From Blochmannia endosymbiont of Camponotus (Colobopsis) obliquus (GTDB taxonomy: Bacteria; Pseudomonadota; Gammaproteobacteria; Enterobacterales; Enterobacteriaceae), in the NCBI RefSeq assembly GCF_000973545.1, contig NZ_CP010049.1:709941-773940 (forward strand): a stretch of 64,000 bases of DNA, given 5' to 3'. Position 1 is the first letter of the stretch, and each line of letters opens with the position of its first letter. Positions 1-10,082 of the stretch are shown piece after piece. Both the position numbers and the translations under genes were made by a program. Under the pieces are notes generated by a model, which saw nothing but the letters and a program-made list of their open reading frames with translations, was not told the DNA's origin and did no database searches.

Positions 1-1
1 A

Positions 2-328
2 CCCGCCATGGGACAAGGGGCATTAGGTATAGAATATCGATTAAAAGATAATGAAACTTTATCATTACTCAAACCATTACATCACCAAAATACCGCGATT
101 TGTATAGAAATAGAACGTGATATTAACAAAAGACTACAAAGTAATTGCCAATCATCAATTGCAAGCTATGCTGAAATTAAAAACAATAATCAATTATGGC
201 TCAGAGCATTAATTAACTCAACACAACAAAATAAAATAATTCGTAGTGAAGGCATTTCACTAATCAATGATGCAAAACAATTAAGTATAAAAGTAGCTGA
301 AGATTTACTAATTCGTAGTAAATCATAA
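2..328 (+). CDS. hemC: Hydroxymethylbilane synthase (porphobilinogen deaminase), C-terminal part
   Basis: This is the 3' end of hemC; the gene begins before the window. The reading frame is open from base 2 (Pro-Ala-Met-Gly-Gln-Gly), matching the PA-x-GQGA-x-GIE segment of the family. HemC polymerises four porphobilinogen molecules into hydroxymethylbilane in the cytoplasm during haem synthesis. The Cys in the SNCQSSIASY segment corresponds to the cysteine that carries the dipyrromethane cofactor (GGCQVPIGSY in E. coli). The C-terminus ends a little earlier than in E. coli. hemD follows after 48 bases in the same direction, as in enterobacteria, so the two are probably co-transcribed. Confidence 0.95.
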   Translation, partial: PAMGQGALGIEYRLKDNETLSLLKPLHHQNTAICIEIERDINKRLQSNCQSSIASYAEIKNNNQLWLRALINSTQQNKIIRSEGISLINDAKQLSIKVAEDLLIRSKS

Positions 329-376
329 ATTAAATCAAAACACTAATAAAACAACTAAATTTATCAATAATAAAAA

Positions 377-1123
377 ATGAACATTTTAGTAACTAGACCA
401 TCTCCGGCAGGAGAAGAACTTGTTTTTCAATTAACCTCTCACGGCAAAAAAGCATGGCATTTACCATTAATCACTTGTTATCCCAGTAAACATTTAATGT
501 CATTAACAACTAAATTAAATCATCTTTCTGCAGGAGATTTGTTATTTACTATTTCACAACATGCAATTAATTATGCTAACTCATGGTTGAAAATTTCAGG
601 AACAATTTGGCCATCAACACTAAACTATTACTCTATAGGCCGTAGTAGCGGATTACTAATGAACAAACTCACTGGGTGTTTTATTAATTTTCCCAAAAAA
701 AACGAAACTAGTGAAGAATTATTACAATTACCATCATTAAATCACATAAACGGCAAACGCATATTAATTTTAAATAGCAAAAACGGAAGAAATATATTAG
801 AAAAAACTCTAAAAAAAAAAGGAGGACAAGTAGATGTTTGCGAATGTTATTATAGAAATCCAATAAATTATAATGGAGAAGAACAAGCTCACCGTATAAT
901 TAAACTAGGTATCAACACACTGGTAATTACTAGTGGAGAAATGTTACAACAATTATATTATCTACTTCCAAAAAAATATCATACATCCTGGTTATTAAAA
1001 TGTAAATTAATAGTAGTTAGTAAACGTTTAGCGCTACAAGGCTATCAATTAGGATGGCAAGATATTCTTATAACAAAACAGGCTAACAACACCTCTTTAT
1101 TAAAAACAATACTCAAAATATAA
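377..1123 (+). CDS. hemD: Uroporphyrinogen-III synthase
   Basis: The 248-residue protein has the usual HemD length and begins MNILVTRPSPAGEEL, the family start. It closes hydroxymethylbilane with inversion of ring D to give uroporphyrinogen III, the last step shared by haem and sirohaem synthesis. It lies 48 bases after hemC. The downstream hemX and hemY of E. coli are absent; a tRNA cluster on the other strand follows. No clear Shine-Dalgarno is seen. The gene carries an A10 run at 811-820, followed by an internal GGAGG. The frame is open with ten A residues, but the run is a likely site of polymerase slippage. Confidence 0.93.
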   Translation: MNILVTRPSPAGEELVFQLTSHGKKAWHLPLITCYPSKHLMSLTTKLNHLSAGDLLFTISQHAINYANSWLKISGTIWPSTLNYYSIGRSSGLLMNKLTGCFINFPKKNETSEELLQLPSLNHINGKRILILNSKNGRNILEKTLKKKGGQVDVCECYYRNPINYNGEEQAHRIIKLGINTLVITSGEMLQQLYYLLPKKYHTSWLLKCKLIVVSKRLALQGYQLGWQDILITKQANNTSLLKTILKI

Positions 1124-1372
1124 AATATTATAAACGATAGTGCAATCAAAATTTTGTAACAAAATTAATTTAAATATTAATTTGTAAATATCGCAAAATA
1201 AAACAAACAAAATATTGCTACATATTCATACAATTGATCATATACATTATCTTGATAAGCTGATAAAACATATTAATGATAAATATTTTTACTTAAATAA
1301 CTCTTATTTACATCAATAAAACAACCATTTCTTAAATCCTTTTAAATAATCAATATAATTAACATACAAAAA

Positions 1373-1446
1373 TCGGCGAGAGAGGATTTGAACCCCCGAC
1401 CAACTGGTCCCAAACCAGCTGCGCTACCAAACTGCGCTACTCGCCG
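1373..1446 (-). tRNA. proM: tRNA-Pro (UGG), proM type
   Basis: The minus strand folds as a full cloverleaf with acceptor CGGCGAG paired to CTCGCCG, anticodon TGG and discriminator A at 1373. It is nearly identical to E. coli proM. The bases after the discriminator are TTT, so the 3' CCA is not encoded and must be added enzymatically. It is the last tRNA of the conserved argX-hisR-leuT-proM cluster. Confidence 0.96.
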
Positions 1447-1533
1447 AAAATCACACCTAAATCAAATTTATTACATTTTAGCATTTTCATAAATATTAAC
1501 TAAAATCAATTATATTTTTAAAATAATAAACAA

Positions 1534-1625
1534 TGCGAAGAGAGGGAATTGAACCCTCACGTTTATTTTATCAAAAACACTAACACCTGAAATTAGCGCG
1601 TCTACCAAACTTCCGCCATCTTCGC
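1534..1625 (-). tRNA. leuT: tRNA-Leu (CAG), leuT type
   Basis: This class II tRNA has a long variable arm, acceptor GCGAAGA paired to TCTTCGC, anticodon loop TTCAGGT (anticodon CAG) and discriminator A. It corresponds to E. coli leuT and keeps its place between hisR and proM. The bases after the discriminator are TTG, so CCA is not encoded. Confidence 0.95.
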
Positions 1626-1670
1626 TACATCAAATCTCAACAAAATAAAACATAATTCAATATAATATTA

Positions 1671-1747
1671 TGGGGTGACTGATGGGAATCGAACCCACGA
1701 CAGCTGGATCCACAATCCAGAGCTCTACCAACTGAGCTACAATCACC
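1671..1747 (-). tRNA. hisR: tRNA-His (GUG), hisR
   Basis: The cloverleaf has anticodon GTG. The extra 5' G(-1) at 1747 sits opposite C73, the identity pair of bacterial tRNA-His. The 3' end reads C-CCA, with CCA at 1673-1671. This is the only one of the eight tRNAs in the window whose CCA is encoded. It lies between argX and leuT as in E. coli. Confidence 0.96.
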
Positions 1748-1839
1748 ATAGTATAATACTAAATATACAAAAAAATAAATACGCAACTTACTTCATTGTA
1801 TAATAAAATTTATAATTAATCACGAAATAATTACTATTA

Positions 1840-1914
1840 CGCGCTCGACAGGATTCGAACCTGAACTCTCTGCCTTCGGAAGACAACGCTCTATCCATTT
1901 TGAGCTACGAGCGC
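1840..1914 (-). tRNA. argX: tRNA-Arg (CCG), argX type
   Basis: The cloverleaf has acceptor GCGCTCG paired to CGAGCGC, anticodon loop TTCCGAA (anticodon CCG) and discriminator G. It is the first tRNA of the argX-hisR-leuT-proM cluster, read leftward. The 3' end reads G-TAA, so CCA is not encoded. Upstream on the minus strand there is a weak promoter-like pair, TTGTAA then TATATA about 18 bases later. Confidence 0.95.
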
Positions 1915-2484
1915 ATAAAAGCCTTCATATATAAAACACAAATAATAATCGTTACAAATAATCCTTCACATCACATTTTAAACAATATAACAACTATGTG
2001 AATATAATCTTCTATCAATTGAATAAAAATAATAAACGGAAAAAAATTACCATATCTAATACATAACTTTAAAAAAATCAGAGTATACCATCCATATATT
2101 TTATACAATAAACATACATAATATATTTGTAACAATCTAATATAATAAAATTTATAAAATATAAAAAACAGATTTAATAACATTAATGTTTATATTTTAT
2201 TAATTAAATATAATAATATCATTACACATAAAAATTATTACATTTTTACATATAATCACCCATATGTTAAATAATTAATAAATAAACTAAAACATAAACT
2301 GTATAAAATATACAACTTCTATATAATATACTAAATAAACAATTGAAAAATTACTTACACTACAAAAATACACGAGATATCCAAATACAAACAAATATCA
2401 TTCAAAAATAATATTCAAAATAACACGATTAATTAACAACAAAAATGGTTATATTATAAATAACTTAATAATAAAACAACCATT
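1915..2484. other. Intergenic region, argX to rho
   Basis: This is 570 bases of AT-rich DNA where E. coli carries the wec/rfe genes. I see no coding remnant. It holds the possible promoter of the tRNA cluster at its left end and the hairpin after rho at its right end. Confidence 0.6.
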
Positions 2485-2486
2485 TT
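2442..2486 (-). terminator. Possible terminator of rho
   Basis: A 9-bp perfect inverted repeat (2442-2450 with 2478-2486, AAAATGGTT/AACCATTTT) encloses 27 bases and overlaps the rho stop codon. On the minus strand the distal arm runs into TTTTTGTTGTT, a U-rich tail. The large loop makes this only a moderate candidate. Confidence 0.45.
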
Positions 2487-3744
2487 AAGAACGTCGCATC
2501 ATATCAAAAAATTCATCATTGGTTCGAGTCATTGACAATTTACTCATCATAAATTCCATAGCATCTATCTCACCCATAGGGTGAATGATTTTACGTAAAA
2601 TCCATATTTTTTGTAATTCATCTTGAGTAGTAAGTAATTCCTCTTTACGAGTGCCAGAACGATTATAATCAATGGCTGGAAAAACACGCTTTTCAGCAAT
2701 TCTTCTAGATAAATGTAATTCCATATTACCAGTACCTTTAAATTCCTCATAAATCACTTCATCCATTTTTGAACCAGTATCGATTAAAGCAGTGGCAATA
2801 ATGGTTAAACTACCTCCTTCTTCCATATTACGTGCAGCACCAAAAAATCTTTTTGGACGCTGTAACGCATTAGCATCTACACCGCCAGTCAAAACTTTTC
2901 CGGAAGCTGGAACAACTGTATTATAAGCACGCGCTAACCGAGTAATAGAATCTAATAAAATGATAACATCTTTCTTATGTTCCACTAAACGTTTTGCTTT
3001 CTCAACAACCATTTCAGCAACCTGTATATGACGAGAAGCTGGTTCATCAAATGTAGACGCAATAACTTCTCCTTTAACTAATCTTTGCATTTCTGTCACT
3101 TCTTCAGGACGTTCATCAATTAATAAAACTATAAGTACACATTCTGAGTGGTTGTAGGCAATACTTTGTGCAATATTCTGTAATAATATTGTTTTTCCCG
3201 CTTTTGGTGGCGCTACGATTAAACCACGTTGACCACGACCTATAGGTGAAGCCAAATCTAATACTCTAGCAGTTAAATCTTCTGTAGAACCATTACCTCG
3301 TTCCATGCGTAAACGCGAATTAGCATGTAAGGGTGTCAAATTTTCAAATAAAATTTTATTACGAGAACTTTCTGGTTTATCATAATTAACATCATTTACT
3401 TTAAGCAACGCAAAATAACGTTCACCTTCCTTAGGAGGTCTAATTTTACCTGAAATAGTATCACCTGTCCTTAAATTAAAACGACGTATCTGACTAGGCG
3501 ATACATAAATATCATCAGGACCAGCTAAATATGAACTATCACTAGAACGAAGAAAACCGAAACCATCTTGTAAAATTTCTAATACACCATCACCAAAAAT
3601 ATTTTCACCACTTTTAGAATGTTGCTTAAGAATAGCAAAAATAATGTCTTGTTTTCGCATACGAGCCAAATTTTCTAAGCCCATATTCTCTCCTAAAATA
3701 ATCAACTCAGCAACCGAGATATTTTTTAATTCGGTAAGATTCAT
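2485..3744 (-). CDS. rho: Transcription termination factor Rho
   Basis: At 419 residues it has the same length as E. coli Rho and aligns without gaps. The N-terminal RNA-binding domain has the GFGFLRS RNP motif near residues 62-68. The P-loop APPKAGKT lies near 178-185, the Walker B segment [16 protein letters not shown] near 260-275, and the [20 protein letters not shown] region near 310-330. Rho is the hexameric RNA helicase that ends untranslated transcripts, and with Rho present many genes need no hairpin terminator. The start MNLTELKN is the family start. trxA lies upstream in the same direction, as in E. coli, but rhlB, gpp and rep are gone. Confidence 0.98.
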   Translation of the reverse strand: MNLTELKNISVAELIILGENMGLENLARMRKQDIIFAILKQHSKSGENIFGDGVLEILQDGFGFLRSSDSSYLAGPDDIYVSPSQIRRFNLRTGDTISGKIRPPKEGERYFALLKVNDVNYDKPESSRNKILFENLTPLHANSRLRMERGNGSTEDLTARVLDLASPIGRGQRGLIVAPPKAGKTILLQNIAQSIAYNHSECVLIVLLIDERPEEVTEMQRLVKGEVIASTFDEPASRHIQVAEMVVEKAKRLVEHKKDVIILLDSITRLARAYNTVVPASGKVLTGGVDANALQRPKRFFGAARNMEEGGSLTIIATALIDTGSKMDEVIYEEFKGTGNMELHLSRRIAEKRVFPAIDYNRSGTRKEELLTTQDELQKIWILRKIIHPMGEIDAMEFMMSKLSMTRTNDEFFDMMRRS

Positions 3745-4036
3745 AATGACGAATTCTTCAACTAGAAATGTTCTTTGGTATAACTTAAACTAAACACACA
3801 AATAACGATCAATTTGATATACAATATTCACAAAAACCACACAAAACTAATGTTTTTAAAAATGAAAACAAATAATATTGAATTATATATCAAAACTACA
3901 AAATATTTACGAATTCATCGTAACACAATTTTTAATTTACGTCTATAAATCTCCCACTAAGTATATTTATTTCCCTGTTATTAATTACTATTCAGTAATC
4001 AAAATAAACAAACAACTCAATCAATAAAACAATAAT

Positions 4037-4369
4037 CTACAAATAAGAACTCAAAAATTCTTTCAATTGTTTTTTAGATAACACACCAACTTTCGTAGCT
4101 AATACCTTACTTCCTTTAAATAATAACAAAGTCGGAATACTACGAATTTCATATTTTTTAGTAACTATAGGATTTTCATCAATATTAAGTTTAGCAACAA
4201 TTACATTACAATTATTCTCACTTAACATCTCATCTAAAACTAATGAAAGCACTTTACAAGGATTGCACCACTCTGCCCAGAAATCAACTAATAATAAGCC
4301 ATTACTTGTTAATTCTATTATTTTATCCTCAAACATATCATCATTCAAATTAATAATTTTACTATTCAT
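4037..4369 (-). CDS. trxA: Thioredoxin 1, with altered WCNPC active site
   Basis: The 110-residue protein is a cytoplasmic dithiol reductant of the thioredoxin fold. I chose the ATG at 4369 (MNSKIINL) because GGAG lies seven bases upstream and because it matches the E. coli start; an upstream in-frame codon would add six residues. Conserved segments are LLVDFWAEWC, VAKLNIDENP, the cis-Pro loop IPTLLLFK and the C-terminal LSKKQLKEFL. The active site reads WCNPC, not the near-universal WCGPC: the codon is AAT where Gly is expected. This is not a sequencing-frame effect, because both flanks are intact. Confidence 0.96.
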   Translation of the reverse strand: MNSKIINLNDDMFEDKIIELTSNGLLLVDFWAEWCNPCKVLSLVLDEMLSENNCNVIVAKLNIDENPIVTKKYEIRSIPTLLLFKGSKVLATKVGVLSKKQLKEFLSSYL

Positions 4370-5052
4370 ATCTAAACTCCACAACACAATTATTAATTGA
4401 TAAAATATAACAAAAGTACATTACTATATATAAATTTATCAATCTTAAACTAAACCAATAAAAAACAAAACTTACAACCTTCCATACAAACAAACTTACT
4501 ATTAATTTAAACATATTTACTAAATCAAACAATAACTACAATATAAAACTTACCTATTATATTTAGTTTAAATAAAAAATTAAATACAACCACACAAAAT
4601 AAATATATATTTTAATATATTCAACCAAACACTTATCTATATGAGTCACACATAATACTAATCCAATACGATATATCAAGACACAAACTAAATGACCCAA
4701 CATTTTTAACAAAAATAAAATCTCAGTTTATCTTCACATAATATTACACACCATCACAACATATTATTCATCTAATGATGAAATACCATTACCATGTACT
4801 ATATTACTTAATTTTATCTAATTTTATCAAAAATGCACTAATCAACAACGACATCTATTTAATAATACTACTAAATACACTAATTAAAATATCAAAAGAT
4901 TAAAATACACAAAAAAATCAATTTTTTTCAGCAATTTCTATAACAGAATAATAACAAAAACAACTTAACCAACACTATCAAAATGTAAAACAACACACAA
5001 TATAAGATAATACAATATCATTGTATGATACTGTATCTAATAAAATAAGTTA
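4370..5052. other. Intergenic region, trxA to ilvC
   Basis: This is 683 bases where E. coli has rhlB, gpp, rep and ppiC. No coding remnant is recognisable in either strand. It holds the probable ilvC terminator at 5005-5038. Confidence 0.6.
5005..5038 (-). terminator. Probable terminator of ilvC
   Basis: About 15 bases after the ilvC stop the minus strand forms a stem of five and eight base pairs separated by a three-base bulge, with a five-base loop (AGATACAGTATCA / TGATATTGTATTATCT). The tail is TTATATTG, only partly U-rich. Confidence 0.5.
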
Positions 5053-6525
5053 TTATTTTGTAATATCTTTCATATTTGTCATATAAGAACGTAATTGAAC
5101 ACCAATTTTTTCAATAGGATGTTGACAAATGGCATAATTGACATCACGTAACTGAAGATTATCTATCTCTTGTTCAATAATTGAACAACCCAAATCTCCT
5201 TTTTTTAAGCACGATACAAAATTTTCCTTTAATAAAGGCATCAAGGCATTAGTAAATAAATAACTACCATATTCAGCTGTATCAGAAATAATTTTATTCA
5301 TTTCATATAATCTTTTACGAGCAATAGTATTTGCAATTAATGGCAACTCATGTAACGATTCATAATAAGCTGATTTTGGATCAATACCAACCCTAACCAT
5401 AGTTTCAAATGACAACTCTATACCAGACTTCAATAAAGCAATCATCAATATACCATGATCAAAATATACTTGATTAGCAAACTTTTCAACACAGCAAGAT
5501 ACATTTTCAAATGCAGTACAACCAATCTTCTCACGACAATTTAATAAATATTTATCACCACATTCCCAATCTAACATTAATCTCTGAGAAAAGCTACCAG
5601 TAAGAATATCATCCATATGATTTTCAAACAAAGGTCGCATCAATTTTTTTAATTTATTTGATAAAATATAAGCACGTAATTTAGCAGTATTAGATAACCT
5701 ATCCATCATTAGTGTAAGACCGCCATGTTTTAAGGATTCAGCAATTACTTCCCAACCAAATTGAACTAATCCTGCTGCATATAAAGAATTAATTCCATTA
5801 GCAATCATTAAATCAAATGACAACAACGATCCGACTTGCAATAAACCACATAAAATAGTTTGTTCTCCCATTAAATCTGACTTAACTTCTGCTATAAATG
5901 ATGATTCTAACACTCCAGCACGATTACTACCCAATGATGCCGCCCATCCTTTAGCAAAATCTAAACCTCTATTCTGTAAATCATTTTCTAAATGAACCGC
6001 AATTAACGTTGGAACACCAAAACCTCTTTTATATTCTTCACGAACTTCACTACCGGGAGATTTAGGCGCTACCATAATAACAGTAATATCTGCACGAATT
6101 TTTTCACCTACCTCAACAATATTAAATCCATGTGAATAACCCAAAATACTATTATTCTTCATTAATGGATGTATTAATTTAATAACTTGCGAATGTTCTT
6201 TATCTGGTGTCAAATTAATTACTAGATCTGCTTCTGGAATAATTTCTTTATAATTTCCAAATCTAAATCCATGTGATTTTGCTGCATACCAAGAATGATT
6301 TCTTGTAATAATTGCCTCTTCACGCAAAACATAGACAATATCTAAACCAGAATCTCGCATATTTAAACCCTGATTTAAACCTTGAGCACCACAGCCAACA
6401 ATGGCTATTTTCTTATTCATTAAAAAATTTATAGTACCATTAAATTCACCAGTATCCATAAAACGACATTTACCTAACTGTTCTATCTTTTGCATAAACG
6501 TTAATGTATTAAAATAATTATCCAT
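5053..6525 (-). CDS. ilvC: Ketol-acid reductoisomerase, long (class II) form
   Basis: The 490-residue protein catalyses the NADPH- and Mg-dependent rearrangement and reduction of acetolactate or acetohydroxybutyrate in branched-chain amino-acid synthesis. The Rossmann motif GCGAQG follows the N-terminal LGKCRFM segment. Metal-ligand segments [15 protein letters not shown] and [22 protein letters not shown] are intact. I chose the ATG at 6525 (MDNYFNTL): GGGAGAG lies just upstream and would be inside the coding region if the GTG four codons earlier were used. It is separated from ilvD by 384 bases. The regulator gene ilvY, adjacent and divergent in E. coli, is absent. Confidence 0.97.
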   Translation of the reverse strand: MDNYFNTLTFMQKIEQLGKCRFMDTGEFNGTINFLMNKKIAIVGCGAQGLNQGLNMRDSGLDIVYVLREEAIITRNHSWYAAKSHGFRFGNYKEIIPEADLVINLTPDKEHSQVIKLIHPLMKNNSILGYSHGFNIVEVGEKIRADITVIMVAPKSPGSEVREEYKRGFGVPTLIAVHLENDLQNRGLDFAKGWAASLGSNRAGVLESSFIAEVKSDLMGEQTILCGLLQVGSLLSFDLMIANGINSLYAAGLVQFGWEVIAESLKHGGLTLMMDRLSNTAKLRAYILSNKLKKLMRPLFENHMDDILTGSFSQRLMLDWECGDKYLLNCREKIGCTAFENVSCCVEKFANQVYFDHGILMIALLKSGIELSFETMVRVGIDPKSAYYESLHELPLIANTIARKRLYEMNKIISDTAEYGSYLFTNALMPLLKENFVSCLKKGDLGCSIIEQEIDNLQLRDVNYAICQHPIEKIGVQLRSYMTNMKDITK

Positions 6526-6909
6526 AAACTCTCCCACTTTATCTGTACCATATTAACTAACAACCAAAATCCTATTTTATTTAAATAACATCACCACACT
6601 TAGATAATAAAACAAAAAACAAACAGACAATAAAACAAAACTACTATGATGCTTCAACTAAAAATCATAAAAACATCGTTTATATTTTTTTCTAATTCTG
6701 CAATCACTTACTTAAATAAAAATAAAATTATTTTCACTAAATTATCACATTTATACAAAACATGCATTACACCACAACTCATACAATTTATTCATTTCAT
6801 ACAAAATATCTGATAACAACATAAATAAACAAATAAAATATTCACAACAATGTTCAAAATAAGCATTCTAAGTATAATAAATTTATCCTCATGTTTGATC
6901 CTATATAAA
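6526..6909. other. Intergenic region between ilvD and ilvC (site of lost ilvA and ilvY)
   Basis: In E. coli ilvA and ilvY occupy this interval. Here 384 bases remain, with no reading frame or motif I can assign to either gene. Confidence 0.6.
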
Positions 6910-8766
6910 TCAACCATTTAATTTACATTTATCACGAACTGCACCTTTATCTGCACTGGTTACTAAATAAGCATAAGCCTTTAAAGCCAAAGAAATCTGA
7001 CGATTACGACGCTTACAAGGAGTCCACGCCTGATTGCCACGCAATAATTCTGCCTGATAACGTCTTTCTAATTCTTTAGATGATATATTTAATGTAATAG
7101 TACGATGTATAATATTAATACTGATAATATCACCATTACAAACCAACCCAATTAATCCTCCACTAGCAGCCTCAGGTGAAATATGACCTATAGATAAACC
7201 AGAACTACCACCAGAAAATCGTCCATCAGTAATCAAAGCACAACTTTTATCTAATCGCATAGATTTAAGATATGAAGTTGGATAAAGCATCTCCTGCATA
7301 CCTGGACCACCTTTTGGTCCTTCATAACGAATAACTACTACATCACCCTTAAATACTTTACCAGCAAGAATATCCTGAACAGCATCTTCTTGACTGTCAT
7401 AAACTTTTGCAGGACCACTAAATATCTGCAAAGCCTTAACAACTCCAGCTGTCTTTACTATACAACCATCACGAGCAAGATTACCATATAATATTGCTAA
7501 TCCACCATCTTGATTATATGCATATTCACCAGATCTAATACATCCATTACAACGATCTTGATCTAACGTCAACCACCTACATTCTTGAGAAAATGCTTGA
7601 GTAGTCCGTAATCCAGCAGGTGCAGCAAAATACATCTTTGTAACAGAAGAATTATCATTCTGAGCCATAATATCATAATTTTTTAAAGTTTCTAATAAGG
7701 ATAAACCAAGTATATTATAAACTTCACAATTTAATAACCCGATTCTATTCAATTCTCCTAAAACAGCTAATACACCACCAGCACGATGAAAATCTTCCAT
7801 AAAAAACTTCTTTGTATTAGGAGCTACTTGACATAAATGTGGAACAATACGAGACAATCTATCAATATCTAACATCGAAAAATCTATTCCACTCTCTTGT
7901 GCAGCTGCTAAAAGATGTAATACAGTATTAGTAGAACCACCCATAGCAATATCTAACATCATTGCATTTTCAAATGCATCTTTACTAGCAATATTACGAG
8001 GTAAAATAGTGACATCATCATGTTCATAATAACGTTTCGCCAAATTAACAATAAGACTTCCAGCATTTAAAAATAATTGTTTACGATCAATATGAGTTGC
8101 CAATAATGAACCATTTCCCGGCTGAGCAAGACCTAATGCCTCAATTAAACAATTCATTGAATTGGCAGTAAACATTCCAGAACAAGAACCACATGTAGGG
8201 CAAGCTGATTGCTCAATATATCCACTATCCAAATCTGTAATATTAGGATCAGCTGCATAAGTTATTGCATCAACCAAATTTATTTTCATGGATTTATTTA
8301 ATAACTTTACATTACCAGATTCCATTGGACCACCTGATACAAAAACAGTTGGAATATTTAAACGCAACGCTGCCATCAACATGCCTGGAGTAATTTTATC
8401 ACAATTAGAAATACAAACCATAGCATCTACACAATGTGCATTAATCATGTACTCTACTGAATCGGCAATAAGATCTCTAGAAGGTAAAGAATATAACATG
8501 CCATCATGACCCATTGCAATACCATCATCTATCGCAATAGTATTAAATTCCTTTGCTACTCCACCACACAATTCGATACGCTCAACAACTAACTTACCAA
8601 TATCTCGTAAATGAACATGTCCAGGCACAAATTGAGTAAAAGAATTAACTACGGCAATAATCATTTTACCAAAATCATCATCAGTCATCCCCGTAGCTCG
8701 CCATAAAGCACGAGATCCTGACATATTACGACCATGAGTAGTCGTAAAAGAACGATATTTAACCAC
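6910..8766 (-). CDS. ilvD: Dihydroxy-acid dehydratase
   Basis: The 618-residue protein dehydrates 2,3-dihydroxy-acids to the 2-oxo acids of valine and isoleucine using an iron-sulfur cluster. Cluster-region cysteines are visible in VCISNCDK and in [13 protein letters not shown], with the C-terminal ITDGRFSGG motif. Length and sequence match E. coli IlvD (616). The start codon is GTG at 8766 (GTG-Val-Lys-Tyr-Arg-Ser), with GGAG about nine bases upstream; no ATG fits. ilvE ends 62 bases upstream, so it belongs to the ilvGMED unit. ilvA, the last gene of the E. coli operon, is missing. Confidence 0.97.
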   Translation of the reverse strand: MVKYRSFTTTHGRNMSGSRALWRATGMTDDDFGKMIIAVVNSFTQFVPGHVHLRDIGKLVVERIELCGGVAKEFNTIAIDDGIAMGHDGMLYSLPSRDLIADSVEYMINAHCVDAMVCISNCDKITPGMLMAALRLNIPTVFVSGGPMESGNVKLLNKSMKINLVDAITYAADPNITDLDSGYIEQSACPTCGSCSGMFTANSMNCLIEALGLAQPGNGSLLATHIDRKQLFLNAGSLIVNLAKRYYEHDDVTILPRNIASKDAFENAMMLDIAMGGSTNTVLHLLAAAQESGIDFSMLDIDRLSRIVPHLCQVAPNTKKFFMEDFHRAGGVLAVLGELNRIGLLNCEVYNILGLSLLETLKNYDIMAQNDNSSVTKMYFAAPAGLRTTQAFSQECRWLTLDQDRCNGCIRSGEYAYNQDGGLAILYGNLARDGCIVKTAGVVKALQIFSGPAKVYDSQEDAVQDILAGKVFKGDVVVIRYEGPKGGPGMQEMLYPTSYLKSMRLDKSCALITDGRFSGGSSGLSIGHISPEAASGGLIGLVCNGDIISINIIHRTITLNISSKELERRYQAELLRGNQAWTPCKRRNRQISLALKAYAYLVTSADKGAVRDKCKLNG

Positions 8767-8828
8767 CTATTTCAACTCCATAATCATTAAATACTTAAAA
8801 CAACGAAATAAAAAAATAATCTTTATTA

Positions 8829-9755
8829 TCATACCGTATCTAACCACCCCCACATATCCTCAGTATTTCCTGTAAATAAACCAAAAAATAACTGCTGCAA
8901 TTTTTTAGTTATTGGGCCGCATCTACTATTACCACCTATTGGCAATCCATCTATACTACGAACAGGAATAATTTCAACAGCTGTACCAGCCATAAACACT
9001 TCATTAGATAAATACAAAGATTCACGAGATAACATTTGTTCTCGTACTTCTAAACCAATAGATTTAGCTAGCTTAATAATAGTATCTCTAGTAATACCTG
9101 GTAAAATGGAAGATATAACAGGCGGAGTAAATAAAATATCATCTTTGACTGCAAATATATTTTCTCCAGGACCTTCAGCAAGGTAACCATGAATATCTAA
9201 AGCTATACCTTCCTGATATCCATTGCGACGAGCTTCTTCAGCAATTAACATTGACGATAGATAATTTCCTCCTGCCTTAGCAATAAATGGAATAGTATTA
9301 GCAGGCACACGATTCCAAGAAGATATCATGACATCGATGCCGTGACTTAAAGATTTTATTCCAAAATATGAAGACCACGGAAAAACCGCAATTATAACAT
9401 CTGTTTTAAAATTTACAGGCGGATGAATATCCATGCCAACATCACCTATCATGACTAATGGCCTAACATAACCACTAGTTAAATTATTTTTATATAAAAT
9501 AGATCTATTCGCCTGCATCAAATCATTAATAGTCATATCTATAGGTATACGATAGATCTTAGCAGAATTAATTAAACGCTTCATATGATCTTGATGACGG
9601 AATAATACAGGACCTAAAGGAGAATCATAACAACGAATTCCTTCAAATACCGAAGAACCATAGTGTAAAGAATGAGACATCACATGTACTTTTGCCTCTT
9701 CCCATAAAACCATCTCGCCATTAAACCAAATAAAATTAGTTTTATTCATCATCAT
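8829..9755 (-). CDS. ilvE: Branched-chain amino-acid aminotransferase
   Basis: The 308-residue fold-type IV PLP enzyme transfers the amino group to the 2-oxo acids of valine, leucine and isoleucine. Family segments are WFNGEMV, VHVMSHSLHYG, SVFEGIRCYD, the PLP-lysine segment AKAGGNYLSS near residue 160, and GTAVEIIPVRSIDG near the end. Length equals E. coli IlvE (309). The gene starts with three tandem ATG codons and has no clear Shine-Dalgarno, so the exact start is uncertain by one or two residues. It lies between ilvM (78 bases) and ilvD (62 bases). Confidence 0.97.
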   Translation of the reverse strand: MMMNKTNFIWFNGEMVLWEEAKVHVMSHSLHYGSSVFEGIRCYDSPLGPVLFRHQDHMKRLINSAKIYRIPIDMTINDLMQANRSILYKNNLTSGYVRPLVMIGDVGMDIHPPVNFKTDVIIAVFPWSSYFGIKSLSHGIDVMISSWNRVPANTIPFIAKAGGNYLSSMLIAEEARRNGYQEGIALDIHGYLAEGPGENIFAVKDDILFTPPVISSILPGITRDTIIKLAKSIGLEVREQMLSRESLYLSNEVFMAGTAVEIIPVRSIDGLPIGGNSRCGPITKKLQQLFFGLFTGNTEDMWGWLDTV

Positions 9756-9833
9756 ATGTTGCTTAATTAATTAGTAAATTAACGAATGACTCGTTCTAAA
9801 CTGATATAAAATTTAATATGATCATCAAATATT

Positions 9834-10079
9834 TTATCGAAAATCAATAAACACAACATCTACAATCTTTTTTAATTGAAAAAATAATAAACATACAGGA
9901 CGATTACTAACTATAGTTAAACAAAGATTAATATTTGTATTCTTATTATTATTACTACCATAATGTCGTATTACATTCAAAGAGCATAATTCAAAACCAC
10001 GATGACGAACTATTCGCAAAATGCGTTCTACTATTTCTGGTCTAAACCGTGCTTCAATGAATAAAGAATAATGCGTCAT
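9834..10079 (-). CDS. ilvM: Acetolactate synthase II small (regulatory) subunit
   Basis: The 81-residue protein matches IlvM, for example ARFRPEIVERILRIVRHRGFELCSLN and the LLFFQLKKIVDV segment. It is an ACT-domain subunit that stabilises and activates IlvG. It is slightly shorter than E. coli IlvM (87), ending just after the conserved core. The start ATG is only three bases after the ilvG stop, with GGAG inside the end of ilvG, so the two subunits are translationally coupled. Confidence 0.94.
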   Translation of the reverse strand: MTHYSLFIEARFRPEIVERILRIVRHRGFELCSLNVIRHYGSNNNKNTNINLCLTIVSNRPVCLLFFQLKKIVDVVFIDFR

Positions 10080-10082
10080 ATA

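Noticed and set aside
1971-2183. 70-codon minus-strand open frame between tRNA-Arg and rho
   Set aside because: Low-complexity Ile/Leu/Tyr/Phe composition typical of A/T-rich noncoding DNA, with no ribosome site or family resemblance.
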